Positions 1-7,909 of a DNA stretch of 9,140 bases are shown here, piece by piece. The translations under genes were made by a program, and so were the position numbers. How positions within the stretch are numbered: the stretch's first letter is position 1; each line of letters begins with the position of its first letter. The notes under the pieces were generated by a model, which did no database searches, had not been told where the DNA came from, and saw only the letters and a list, made by a program, of their open reading frames with translations. The stretch comes from Candidatus Omnitrophota bacterium. Lineage in GTDB: Bacteria > Ratteibacteria > UBA8468 > B48-G9 > DTJG01. The DNA lies in NCBI GenBank assembly GCA_023818725.1, contig JAMWBX010000029.1:1-9140 (forward strand). Direction: 5' to 3'.

Positions 1-1
1 G

Positions 2-1228
2 TTCAAGGTATTCCTGGTCAAACTCGATATCTCTCAGAGGATTGATTGATATTCTTTCAAAAAGAACCTTTTCTGCCACAGGATAATCCTGAATCTTGTA
101 TTCAGGATGGTTTTTGAGAAAATGATACCAGAGCACTCTTACTGGATGATTTTCCCTGTCATTAAGCAGGTTCTGGCGTACAAGTGGAATATAACCAGGT
201 CTTCCAGATGCCGCCTCCACGCCTTCTGCGCGCAACGCTTCAATAATTCTGGCTCTTGGTATTTCCTTGAAGTACCCAAGGTCGCATCTAATCAAGAAAT
301 TCAGCCAGCCAAGCCTTGTGACATAAGGCGCAACATATGCTCCTGCAAAACCTTCAATTCTGTCAAGGCCATTGTTTATGTACCAGCAGTTTTTCATCTG
401 CAAGGCATTTCTTTCATCAAGGTATTTCAGTTCAACAAGAGCCATCGCAGCAGCAAATGGATGGATTCTATACTTGAAGCCAGCATTCATAAAAGGAATG
501 GTTTCAGCATTTCCTTTGTATCTGTCATATGTCGATGAAAGACAAGAAAACCTTTCATAATGGCCAAGAATTATTGCCTGCTGGTAATAATTCTTGCTGT
601 TGGTGGTAAAAAGACCTGCCTCACCTCCTGTCATCAGCTTGCTTCCCTGCAAGCTGAAACACCCTATGTCGCCGAGAGAACCTGTTTTTCTTCCTTTGTA
701 TTCACATCCATGCGAATGTGAAGCATCTTCAATTACAGCAAGATTGTGTTTTTCTGCGATTTCATTTATCCTGTCCATATCAGCAGGATGGCCATAACAG
801 TGTGTTACGCAGATTGCCTTTGTTCTTGATGTGATCTTTTCTTCAATTTCAGAAGGATTGATATTCAAACTCAGAGGGTCAATGTCGCAAAAAATCGGTA
901 TTCCGCCAGCGCATATAATCGGGGTTACTCCAAGATGCCAGGTGTGTACGCTTGTTATTATTTCATCCCCAGGTTCCTCTATCACAGAGAAAAACGCACT
1001 GTGGAGGGTCGCAGTGCCATTGTTCATAGCAAGGCAATATTTTGCTCCAACATAATCCGCCCATCTTTCCTCAAGTTCTTTTACACAGGGAGATTGAGAA
1101 GTTTCTCTTTTTCTCAATAGCTGCAAAACAAGCGTTTCCTGTTCTTTTAACATTTCATCAAATAACCCTGATTTTTTCGGTTTCTTCCTTACTGCTTTCT
1201 TCCCGCCATTTATTGCAAGCTCTGGCAT
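2..1228 (-). CDS. DegT/DnrJ/EryC1/StrS family PLP-dependent sugar aminotransferase, C-terminus cut by window edge
   Basis: Reading the minus strand from the ATG at 1228 gives 409 codons with no stop before the left edge, so the 3' end is missing. The protein begins MPELAINGGKKAV, the 'INGG' opening seen in the StsC/AHBA-synthase-like branch. Fold-type I aminotransferase landmarks are visible: NNGTATLHSA (70-78) in the cofactor phosphate region, VIEDASHSHG (165-174), whose Asp168 should pair with the pyridine nitrogen, and SLQGSKLMTGGEAG, whose Lys197 should form the internal aldimine. The family transfers an amino group, usually from glutamate or glutamine, to a keto sugar or keto cyclitol in the cytoplasm. 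The start is supported by GGGAGG four bases before the ATG. It is transcribed away from the broken heparinase-like gene. The exact substrate cannot be read from the sequence. The family call is firm; the StsC/AHBA-synthase-like subgroup is inferred from memory of related sequences. Confidence 0.93.
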   Translation of the reverse strand, partial: MPELAINGGKKAVRKKPKKSGLFDEMLKEQETLVLQLLRKRETSQSPCVKELEERWADYVGAKYCLAMNNGTATLHSAFFSVIEEPGDEIITSVHTWHLGVTPIICAGGIPIFCDIDPLSLNINPSEIEEKITSRTKAICVTHCYGHPADMDRINEIAEKHNLAVIEDASHSHGCEYKGRKTGSLGDIGCFSLQGSKLMTGGEAGLFTTNSKNYYQQAIILGHYERFSCLSSTYDRYKGNAETIPFMNAGFKYRIHPFAAAMALVELKYLDERNALQMKNCWYINNGLDRIEGFAGAYVAPYVTRLGWLNFLIRCDLGYFKEIPRARIIEALRAEGVEAASGRPGYIPLVRQNLLNDRENHPVRVLWYHFLKNHPEYKIQDYPVAEKVLFERISINPLRDIEFDQEYLE

Positions 1229-1238
1229 TTGTCCTCCC

Positions 1239-1258
1239 TGCTTTGACAGATTATAACA
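1239..1258 (-). promoter_or_regulatory. Extended -10 promoter of the DegT aminotransferase gene
   Basis: The minus strand carries a perfect TATAAT at 1255-1250, preceded by TG and one base (TGTTATAAT), the extended -10 pattern. No good -35 lies 17 bases upstream, which extended -10 promoters can tolerate. Predicted transcription would start near 1243, leaving only about 15 bases before the ATG at 1228, just enough for the GGGAGG ribosome site. This is a consensus match only. Confidence 0.5.
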
Positions 1259-1272
1259 CATATTATTCTTAT
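1243..1272 (+). promoter_or_regulatory. Candidate sigma-70-type promoter for the heparinase-like gene
   Basis: A perfect TTGACA (1243-1248) is followed 18 bases later by TCTTAT (1267-1272), a 4/6 match to the -10 consensus. It overlaps the opposing promoter of the DegT gene, so RNA polymerase could probably not occupy both at once. The ribosome site GGAAGAGG (1284-1291) and the ATG at 1297 follow. The weak -10 keeps confidence low. Confidence 0.35.
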
Positions 1273-1277
1273 GTTAT
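1253..1277. repeat. Imperfect inverted repeat in the divergent promoter region
   Basis: The left arm ATAACACATA (1253-1262) and right arm TATGTTAT (1270-1277) are inverted copies once a two-base AC bulge in the left arm is allowed, with a 7-base spacer. It lies in the AT-rich space between the divergent genes and overlaps both promoter candidates, where an operator would sit. Chance symmetry in AT-rich DNA is a real alternative. Confidence 0.25.
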
Positions 1278-1296
1278 TATTTTGGAAGAGGAAAAA

Positions 1297-3258
1297 ATGG
1301 TGTCCAGCAAAGACTATATGAAATTGATTGAGCGCTGGTTGGGGTTTGCCAGGGGCCTTGTTCGCCAAGTCGGGGGAAGGCCTGAACTTGAATATTTTGG
1401 CACCGGCTACAATAACTGGGCAGTTCAAACCCATCAGAAGGCTTTTTCGGCTTTTGCGGTATGCGCGGTAGACCCTGACCTTGACGAGAAAAACTGTCAG
1501 ATTAAAAGAGATGAAATTCTATATCACGCGCTGAAAATGCTTCGATTCAATCTTGAAACCCATATACAGGGAAGCTTTTTTTGCCTTGATGGAACAAAAT
1601 GGGGACACACCTGGATAAGCGCGCTTGGAATTGAAAGAATGATGCATGGCATAGACGCAATTAAAGAATACCTGACAGATTATGACCGGAAATTGCTTGA
1701 AAAGGTGATGGTTTCAGAATCTGACTGGCTCGTTGACGATTATTTCAGGGATATGCCGGAAAGAAAAGGTGAGGTTCTTGCAGGGAAAACCATTCACAAC
1801 CATCCTGAAAGCAATATCTGGAATGGCGCTCATCTTCTCAGGACAGTCTTGTTGTTTCCTGATGTAAAAAGGAAAAAAGAATACATTGAGAAGGCTACAA
1901 CCTTTATTATAAACGGAATATCAATTTCCTCTGACGCAAAATGCAAAGAACCTGTCAATGGAAAACCTGTTTCTTACTGGTACAGGGGAGATAATTTCTT
2001 TCCTTCTTTTGCTCTCAATCATCACGGATACCTGAATACTGGTTATATGGTGATATGCCTGTGAAAATTTTGAAAAGGGCTGGCTTGAAATAATAAGAAA
2101 AGAAATGGATGCCAATAAAGATGGCTCCTTCTTGAAACAGACAGGGCCTGCACACTGTCAATGGCGGCATACTGGAAAAGAATTTTTAGTCATTTCAACC
2201 AGAGAAAGCCGATAAAGATTTCCGGCATAAAGCAGTGGTATGACAGGTATCATGGCGCCTGTTTTGTCCGTGGGAAAAACAGGATTGCTTCCTGGTGCTG
2301 GTTGGCAGCGCAGCCGCCTCAGGGGCTTTGTGTTGCTTCAAATAGAAGCGATTTTGCGGAGTGGAGACACAATCTGGCTGGCGTTATTGGCGGCTATGGA
2401 AGAATAAATTTTCAATCTTTGGTTTATCACAAAGAGTTTGTCTTTGATAATGGATTTGCTGTTTACGGAGAGACAAAAGTATGTTCAGAATCTTTTCTTT
2501 CAGAGGGACACAAACCAGAAGTTCTCGCAAAAAACAACATAGTTTTTGTGGCTCTGCCTGATGACACAACATGCATTGTGATGCAAAGATCCGTTGCCAT
2601 TATGCCGGAAACATTTTTATATCGGGCGAAAGGCCTATTTTTGAACATACCAAACGACATTTTCAATGGATGTGAAAGAACCTACTGGTTTGAAGACGGC
2701 AATAAGAAAATAAAAGGGCCATCTGAAAAACAGGAAATAATTAAGATTCAATCAGGGTGGCTTAATGTTGATAACCGCCTTGGCATTGTTTCTGTTTATG
2801 GTGGAGACTCTTTTACAATTTTCAGACCTGCGAAAAGGCAGGCAGGTCTGAATCTGAATCAGTTTGAAGCAGAAGCAATCAGCACAGGCCTTTTTGCGGA
2901 TGAGATATGTTATCCATACAGAGAAAAAATTGCTGTTAGAAAGGATAGTAGCATCTTTGACATATGTTGCGTTGTTCTTGCTGGAAAAAATCGCAGGGAA
3001 ACACAGCGATTTTTCAGGAAGGGATTCTGGATACCTGAAATAGAGACAGATTGCGTTGTAAAAGCAATTGGAATAACGGGCTTTGATGGAAAAAAATATC
3101 TTGTTCTGGCAAATTATGGCAGAAAACAAAGCAGTGTTAAGATAAAGTTGCCTGGCTATAAAAAAGCAAAGAGCTTTTTCAAAAACAAGAATTTTTCAAT
3201 TTCAAATGAATGGCTCTGTCTTGCTTTGAAAAACATTGAACTACTGGTTGTTAAATAG
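1297..3258 (+). pseudogene. Broken heparinase II/III-like toroid protein gene, with two apparent internal out-of-frame deletions
   Basis: The N-terminal part (1297-2061, frame 1, 255 codons) starts at an ATG five bases after GGAAGAGG. It holds helical-toroid-like motifs: GTGYNNWAVQTHQKAF (35-50), NHPESNIWNGAHLLR (168-182) and GDNFFPSFALNHHGYLNTGY (231-250). It ends at TGA 2062 right after GYMVICL. Frame 2 then gives ENFEKGWLEIIRKEMDANKD and GSF (2063-2131). Frame 1 resumes near 2131 with LETDRACTLSMAAYWKR and stays open to TAG 3258, giving a C-terminal region of about 375 residues that resembles a beta-sandwich. As I remember intact relatives, tens of residues lie between GYMVICL and the ENFEKGW-like segment, and about 15-20 between DGSF and LETDRA. 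Both joins therefore look like deletions rather than simple frameshifts. Intact relatives are remembered as roughly 700-750 residues. The ATG at 2161 is an internal codon with no good ribosome site. The intact family is thought to be polysaccharide-lyase-like or otherwise glycan-related, but its substrate is unknown. Assembly error is possible. Confidence 0.72.
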
Positions 3259-3774
3259 TCAAATTCTCCTGCTGTCATAAGCCCAGTGCAAGAGCGCCTG
3301 CCTTTGTTTTTTGCGGCAGTTTAAATCCCCGGGCTTGCAGTTTTTTTTAATCTGCTGGATATGTCTTTTCATTGCCTTCCATCTTTTAATCTGCCTTTCA
3401 TCATCAGGGTGTCTTCTGCCCATATAATAACGGCAGTACCACTGAAACCAGCCGCGCGGATCATCAGGGTGAATCCATCCTTTTTCCTGCCATACCTTCA
3501 GCGGCTGTGAGGCATCAACCTTAAAAAAGTTCAAGCTTTTGCTATGGCCGGGAACACCTTCAGGATGAAGCTTTGCATTTTTAAACCAGGATTTCGGAAA
3601 CTCATTTCCGCAGTCCCTCATATATCTTCCTCCAAAGACACCGAGAGCCAGCATCTTCGCAGGAGTTAACTCAGGCTTAAAATCAGGATGAAAGTTTTTT
3701 CCAGCAGGTTCTACAAGATAATACCTGTAGTTTTTTTGCATCTTATCATTCACTACAATGAGCTTTTTTCTCAT
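3259..3774 (-). CDS. Conserved protein of unknown function (WFQWYCRYYMGRR family)
   Basis: This encodes 171 residues, very basic and rich in Trp, Tyr and Arg. The sequence looks strongly constrained: YYLVEPAGKNFHPDF (18-32), LGVFGGRYMRDC (44-55), FPKSWFKNAKL (59-69), GWFQWYCRYYMGRR (108-121) and a C-terminal LLHWAYDSRR. Two HPDD tetrads occur 20 residues apart (102-105 and 122-125), flanking the WFQWYCRYY core. A CKPGDLNC pair (Cys146 and Cys153, approximate numbering) lies near the end. There is no signal peptide or membrane segment, so it is probably cytoplasmic. I recall similar proteins of about this length in unrelated bacteria and some lower eukaryotes, with no assigned function. The ATG at 3774 has AAGGTAAAG a few bases upstream. 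Met12 is a possible but less supported start. Its stop codon abuts the stop of the convergent broken gene with no gap. Confidence 0.85.
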   Translation of the reverse strand: MRKKLIVVNDKMQKNYRYYLVEPAGKNFHPDFKPELTPAKMLALGVFGGRYMRDCGNEFPKSWFKNAKLHPEGVPGHSKSLNFFKVDASQPLKVWQEKGWIHPDDPRGWFQWYCRYYMGRRHPDDERQIKRWKAMKRHIQQIKKNCKPGDLNCRKKQRQALLHWAYDSRRI

Positions 3775-3784
3775 CAGACTTTAC

Positions 3785-3806
3785 CTTTTTCAACATATTT
3801 TAACAA
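3785..3806 (-). promoter_or_regulatory. Weak extended -10 promoter and ribosome site for the conserved unknown gene
   Basis: On the minus strand, TGT followed by TAAAAT (3802-3797, 5/6 match) has the extended -10 form. It lies about 25 bases before the ATG at 3774, with AAGGTAAAG in between as a ribosome site. No convincing -35 is seen. AT-rich DNA makes chance matches common. Confidence 0.3.
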
Positions 3807-3877
3807 GAAACACCCAATAAATCCACCCAACTTACGCAATCTGATGGTAATTTTTTAAATACCTGTGTTATCTCCTG

Positions 3878-3906
3878 TTGAAACCTGAAAGGAAAAAAAG
3901 TAAGAT
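3878..3906 (+). promoter_or_regulatory. Candidate sigma-70-type promoter of the glutamate dehydrogenase gene
   Basis: TTGAAA (3878-3883, 5/6) is followed after exactly 17 bases by TAAGAT (3901-3906, 4/6). The predicted transcription start near 3913 gives a leader of about 25 bases with TAAGG (3921-3925), a slightly distant ribosome site for the ATG at 3938. The rest of the 3775-3937 intergenic space shows no RNA gene or hairpin that I can support. Confidence 0.4.
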
Positions 3907-3937
3907 ATAGGCATATTGGATAAGGCAGACATCTAAA

Positions 3938-6900
3938 ATGCAAAATTCTGAAACAGGAATCAGTTCAATTATTGAGAAGGCAAAAAAAAGCGGGCTTGAA
4001 GCAAGCATGCTTTATGAGTGTGTGATTGAGCTTTCTTCAGAAGGCCTTCTTACAGCTTCCTGCATCAATGCTGCGGCCGGGATTTTGTTTTCTGACCTCG
4101 GGCTGCCCGGCTATTTCTTCAGGGGACTATCAAAAGAATCATTGAAAACTGTGCTGAAGACAATTGCGAACAACCTGCAGTTTGAAAATAATCAGTATGT
4201 GTTAAGAAGCGAGGTTTCAGAGGTTCCATTGAGGGTTGAAGGCGGAGTACAGGTAAGAATCGCTACTGATGAAAATCGGGACAGGATGGAGGCAGTTTTG
4301 AATCCTGTTATGTCAGGGCACAGGATTGAATATTATTTCGGAAAGGAGCATCATTACTACACCTACATAATAAGGCCTGAAAGGTGCAAGGAATTGATTG
4401 AATTAAAAGAAAATGAGTCGCCTTTTGCATTCAATAATATTGTATCCGGTACGGCTGTGCCTGAAGTTACAAAAAAGAGATATGAGGAATTTTTAGAAAA
4501 AGCCAGCAACAGTTTTATTCCGATAATTTCCGTCTCGCAGGCAAAAGAAACAGGTGAAACAAGGGTTATGTTTAAGGAGGATTTTTCAAAATCCATTCTT
4601 CCTGTGGTGAGAAAAATGCTTGAAGAACTCGATATTACTCTTACACGGGCATACTGGGAAACATACAGGGGCAAAACAGGAAGGATTGAATCTATCTGTT
4701 CTCTTTATCTTGAAGGAGATGTGCCAGAAGAAAAACTTAAGCTCGCCATTGAGAAATTACATTATCTGCTTGCAATTCAACCAGCCGAATTTGACCATCT
4801 TTATGTGCAGGGACAATTATCTTTTTACCAGTACATTTTTGCGACAATTGCCGCAGTTTTTGTCCATACTTTTATTTATAAGAATGAGTTGATAGACCAG
4901 CGCATTATGCAGAATCTTGGAGAAAAACAGCTCAAGGACGGATTTTCAAAAAGAATTTTTGAGTCCAACAGGGCAGAATACAGCCGATCTGTAATTATGT
5001 CAGCTATCAAACAGAACCCACATTTTATCAAAAAAATCTTTTCAATCTTTGACAGAAGATTCAATCCTTCAGGAAAAATGCTGGGTATCGAGGAAATTAT
5101 GTCTGAAATACAAAAGTATAAGAATGAAGTCGAAATTGCTCTTGCCGACGACAGGACAACCGCGGATATATTTTTGTTTATGACAAAACTTGTGACAGGT
5201 GTTTTAAAGACAAATTTCTATCAGATAAAGAAACGTTCTTTTGCATTCAAGTTAACAAACACAATACTTGACCCGCTTGTTTTTCAAAAAAAGGTTGAAA
5301 GCGTCTTTTTTGTCATTGGATTTTATTCCATTGGTTCCTACATGCGGGCTGAGGAGATTGCAAGGGGTGGAATCAGGTTGATAAGGGTGACAACAAACAA
5401 CTATGAAACAGAACTTGATAATATGCCCCTTCTGAACTACTTCCTCGGGCCTGTTGCACAGAGACTTAAACACAAAGATATTGCTGAAAGTGGAGCAAAA
5501 GGAGTTATTGTTCCATACCCAGAGTATGCTTTTGACGGGCTTGAAGCCACCTATGATTTTGCTAATGGCATCCTTGATCTTGTTATTGGTTCGGATGAGA
5601 TACGTGATTACTACGGAAAAAAGGAAATAGTGTTTTTCGGCCCTGATGAAGGAACAGGCATTTTTATGGATGCTATCGCTCAACTTGCCAGGGAAAGAAA
5701 ATATAGATACTGGAGAACAATAACGACAGGCAAGTCCACAGGTGTGCCCCATGACGCATTCGGCCTGACGATTGACGGAAGGGTTTTTGAATTATCTGGA
5801 GAAAAAGACGGCACCCGGCTTCAGATAGATGGTAAGGATGTTTTGAAAACCACTGACACAGAAAAAATATACGATGTTATCGGAAAAATTATTCATTCCA
5901 GCGGTATGACAACAACCTCAATTATGGCATGCCTGCGATCGCTTCTTAAATATTCGGGCATAAAGGAAGAAGAAACGAATTTAATGATGACAGGTGGACC
6001 TGATGGAGATCTTGGCGCAAATCAAATACAGTCCTTTAAGGGAAGAATAAAACTGATTATTGATAGTGGAAGTATACTTTTTGATCCGCAGGGGCTAGAT
6101 AAAAAAGAATTGATGAAAATTGCCTTTGCAAGACATACAAGTCCAAGACTAAACACGCTTTCCTATCCTGAAGAAAAAATAAGTCCTGGCGGATTCAGGA
6201 TACCAAGGTTGAAACAGAGATTCAAACTACCGGATGGAACGATAGTGGAAGACGGAAGCTATTTTCACAGAAATTTTCTTTCAGATGTACGATTGCGAAA
6301 AGTCATTCAGAAGGCAAATATAAATGTTTTTGTGCCGTGCGGCGGATTCAAGGACACAATCAATATCAACAATGTCAAAAGTTTCCTTGAGCTTTTTAAG
6401 GAACTTAAAATTATTGTTGAAGGCGCAAATGTCTTTTTTGATGACGCAGCTCGAGACATTATTGCTGATAGCGGAATACTTCAAATCAGGGATTCTTCTG
6501 CCAATAAAGGCGGGGTTACAGCAAGCGCAATAGCAGAGGTTCTTCCATCTTTTCTTCTTGGAAACAAATATGAAGAAATACTTGTTAGAGATCAAAAAGC
6601 TAAGGTGGCTCTTGTGAAGTCTGTCTTTTCGATTATTGAGAAAAACGCGGTTGATGAAATTGAGATGCTCATTGCTCTCAGAGAGAGAACTAAAAAGCCC
6701 CTGCATCAATTGAGCATTGAAACAAGCGAGATGCTGATTGAATTGCAGCAATTTCTTTATGAGAAGCTGGATGTTCTTTTAAACAACAGGGTTCTTATAA
6801 GAAAGATTATTGCTTCATATGTGCCAGAAAATCTTGTTGAAAATCTTGGCATAAACAAAATTCTTCGCATTCTCGATGCGGACGAATTGAAGCCTTACAG

Positions 6901-7024
6901 GGATGCAATAATCACAAAAAAGATTGCTCAAATGGCTCTATACAAACACGCTATGAACTGGGATGTCTTGAAGGCAAGAATTGAAAAAAATACCAGAGTT
7001 GTGGTGGAAGAACTATTTTTTTAA
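3938..7024 (+). CDS. NAD-specific glutamate dehydrogenase, large (about 115 kDa) type
   Basis: The 1028-residue protein matches the large NAD-glutamate dehydrogenase family, which converts glutamate to 2-oxoglutarate plus ammonia using NAD in the cytoplasm. The first 460 or so residues form a long regulatory-type N-terminal region without motifs I can name. The catalytic half shows ARGGIRLIRV (475-484), a substrate-site GAKGV with Lys521, FFGPDEGTGIFMDA (566-579), and TGKSTGVPHDAFGLT (598-612) with Lys599 and Asp606. The nucleotide-binding turn GGPDGDLGANQI (686-697) follows, then VPCGGFKDTININN (799-812) and VEGANVFFDDAARD (827-840). The C-terminal 150 residues are helical. It is much longer than the common 450-residue enzyme and shorter than the 1600-residue bacterial 180-kDa type. 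No frameshift or missing key residue is visible. Its 45-bp gap to the next gene holds no clear terminator, so read-through into the isomerase operon is likely. Confidence 0.9.
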   Translation: MQNSETGISSIIEKAKKSGLEASMLYECVIELSSEGLLTASCINAAAGILFSDLGLPGYFFRGLSKESLKTVLKTIANNLQFENNQYVLRSEVSEVPLRVEGGVQVRIATDENRDRMEAVLNPVMSGHRIEYYFGKEHHYYTYIIRPERCKELIELKENESPFAFNNIVSGTAVPEVTKKRYEEFLEKASNSFIPIISVSQAKETGETRVMFKEDFSKSILPVVRKMLEELDITLTRAYWETYRGKTGRIESICSLYLEGDVPEEKLKLAIEKLHYLLAIQPAEFDHLYVQGQLSFYQYIFATIAAVFVHTFIYKNELIDQRIMQNLGEKQLKDGFSKRIFESNRAEYSRSVIMSAIKQNPHFIKKIFSIFDRRFNPSGKMLGIEEIMSEIQKYKNEVEIALADDRTTADIFLFMTKLVTGVLKTNFYQIKKRSFAFKLTNTILDPLVFQKKVESVFFVIGFYSIGSYMRAEEIARGGIRLIRVTTNNYETELDNMPLLNYFLGPVAQRLKHKDIAESGAKGVIVPYPEYAFDGLEATYDFANGILDLVIGSDEIRDYYGKKEIVFFGPDEGTGIFMDAIAQLARERKYRYWRTITTGKSTGVPHDAFGLTIDGRVFELSGEKDGTRLQIDGKDVLKTTDTEKIYDVIGKIIHSSGMTTTSIMACLRSLLKYSGIKEEETNLMMTGGPDGDLGANQIQSFKGRIKLIIDSGSILFDPQGLDKKELMKIAFARHTSPRLNTLSYPEEKISPGGFRIPRLKQRFKLPDGTIVEDGSYFHRNFLSDVRLRKVIQKANINVFVPCGGFKDTININNVKSFLELFKELKIIVEGANVFFDDAARDIIADSGILQIRDSSANKGGVTASAIAEVLPSFLLGNKYEEILVRDQKAKVALVKSVFSIIEKNAVDEIEMLIALRERTKKPLHQLSIETSEMLIELQQFLYEKLDVLLNNRVLIRKIIASYVPENLVENLGINKILRILDADELKPYRDAIITKKIAQMALYKHAMNWDVLKARIEKNTRVVVEELFF

Positions 7025-7069
7025 TATTCAACGGGTCTCTAAATTTTCAAATTTAACAGGGGAAAGGAA

Positions 7070-7882
7070 ATGAAGATTTCAGTATATTCTTTATCAGCGT
7101 CTGACAGGAAAGTTTCTGAAGTAATAAATTTAGCGAAAAAGTATCATTGTGATGGAATTGAGTGGTGGTGCAGGGAAAACGCTCATATTGACCTGACGAA
7201 CCTGAAACAATCAGCAGATCATGTTGCAAAAATGATGGATGGATCCGGTCTTCTGTGCGCAGGGATTGCTCCATACTTTAAGTTTAATGAGACGAAAGAT
7301 TACATCAGCTCGATTTTTGAGGCAGCCACAATCCTGAAGACAAGAAATGTCAGATGCCACAGCTATGGCTTTGATGGAAGTATTCCTTTTGAAGAATTGA
7401 TGAGTAAACAAAGAAAGTGGCTTGAAGAAACTGTTTTACCTGAGGCAGAGAAATTCGATGTGAGATTAAATATTGAACAGCACCACAACAATATATGTTG
7501 CACACCAAACGCGTGCAGGGACCTTGTTGATGGACTTCCGGAAAGGCACATTGGAATTATTTTTGACCCCGGGAATTCTGCTGTGGAAGGCTTTACAAGG
7601 CCAGAGTATGCAATAAGCGTTTTCGGGAAATATCTTGCCCATGTCCATATTAAAAACTGCAGGCAGTCAAATTCTTCCGAAGGAGCAGTTTCTGGTAGAA
7701 AATATAAAATGGAGTTTGGCTCTCTTGAAGAAGGAGATCTGGACTGGCCTGCCATAATAAAGGCGCTGAAAATGGCAAAATTTGATGGTTTTCTTTCACT
7801 TGAAGCTCTTGATAAAAGGCCTTCAGAGCAAAAATTTGAGCAGGATATTAACTTTCTGCACAGAATCCTGAAACAATTATAG
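7070..7882 (+). CDS. Sugar phosphate isomerase/epimerase (xylose isomerase-like TIM barrel)
   Basis: The 270-residue length and motif order fit the AP-endonuclease-2/xylose-isomerase-like TIM-barrel superfamily. Members isomerise or epimerise sugars, keto sugars or inositol derivatives with a divalent metal. The expected metal ligands are visible: Glu136 in LNIEQHHN, Asp166 in IIFDPGN, His193 in HVHIKNC and Glu245 in LSLEALD. The barrel begins with MKISVYSLS and CDGIEWW, and EEGDLDWPAI (220-229) is the usual loop near the active site. There is no signal peptide, so it is cytoplasmic. The start at 7070 follows AGGGGAAAGG closely. It lies 27 bp upstream of the aldolase gene, so the two are probably co-transcribed and may act in one pathway. 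The specific substrate cannot be told from sequence, and a dehydratase role (IolE-like) is also possible within this fold. Confidence 0.88.
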   Translation: MKISVYSLSASDRKVSEVINLAKKYHCDGIEWWCRENAHIDLTNLKQSADHVAKMMDGSGLLCAGIAPYFKFNETKDYISSIFEAATILKTRNVRCHSYGFDGSIPFEELMSKQRKWLEETVLPEAEKFDVRLNIEQHHNNICCTPNACRDLVDGLPERHIGIIFDPGNSAVEGFTRPEYAISVFGKYLAHVHIKNCRQSNSSEGAVSGRKYKMEFGSLEEGDLDWPAIIKALKMAKFDGFLSLEALDKRPSEQKFEQDINFLHRILKQL

Positions 7883-7896
7883 GTTTCAACAATGAA

Positions 7897-7902
7897 AGAG
7901 GG
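7897..7902 (+). promoter_or_regulatory. Ribosome binding site deciding the aldolase start
   Basis: AGAGGG sits seven bases before the ATG at 7910. An in-frame ATG at 7892 has no good site upstream, and this AGAGGG would lie inside its coding region. The homology-like part (LYGLIPAIVIPF) also begins just after 7910. The later start is preferred. Confidence 0.7.
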
Positions 7903-7909
7903 AACAAAA

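Noticed and set aside
107..538. 143-codon plus-strand frame over the DegT gene
   Set aside because: It is antisense to the aminotransferase, has low-complexity unlike-protein composition and no ribosome site.
1042..1296. Upstream extension of the heparinase-like reading frame from 1042
   Set aside because: It runs antisense through the well-supported DegT gene. The ATG at 1297 has a good ribosome site and starts the family-like sequence.
2161..3258. Independent 365-residue gene starting at ATG 2161
   Set aside because: Family-like residues (LETDRACTLS) continue in frame upstream of this ATG and no proper ribosome site precedes it, so it is the C-terminal part of the broken gene.
3399..3471. 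Direct repeat ATCATCAGGGTG at about 3400 and 3460
   Set aside because: It encodes the two HPDD motifs of one protein, so it reflects protein sequence rather than a DNA element.
3857..3870. Shared string AAATACCTGTGTT, also near 8730-8743
   Set aside because: One 13-base match in AT-rich DNA, one copy intergenic and one inside a coding region, is likely chance.
5252..5752. 166-codon minus-strand frame, and a similar one at 6281-6751
   Set aside because: Both are shadows of the glutamate dehydrogenase gene and show no family-like sequence.
7040..7053. AAATTT-TC-AAATTT symmetric element after the dehydrogenase gene, considered as a terminator
   Set aside because: It has no GC-rich stem and no following T run, so it is too weak to call.
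7892..7909. Earlier aldolase start at ATG 7892
   Set aside because: It lacks an upstream ribosome site, whereas AGAGGG is ideally placed for 7910.
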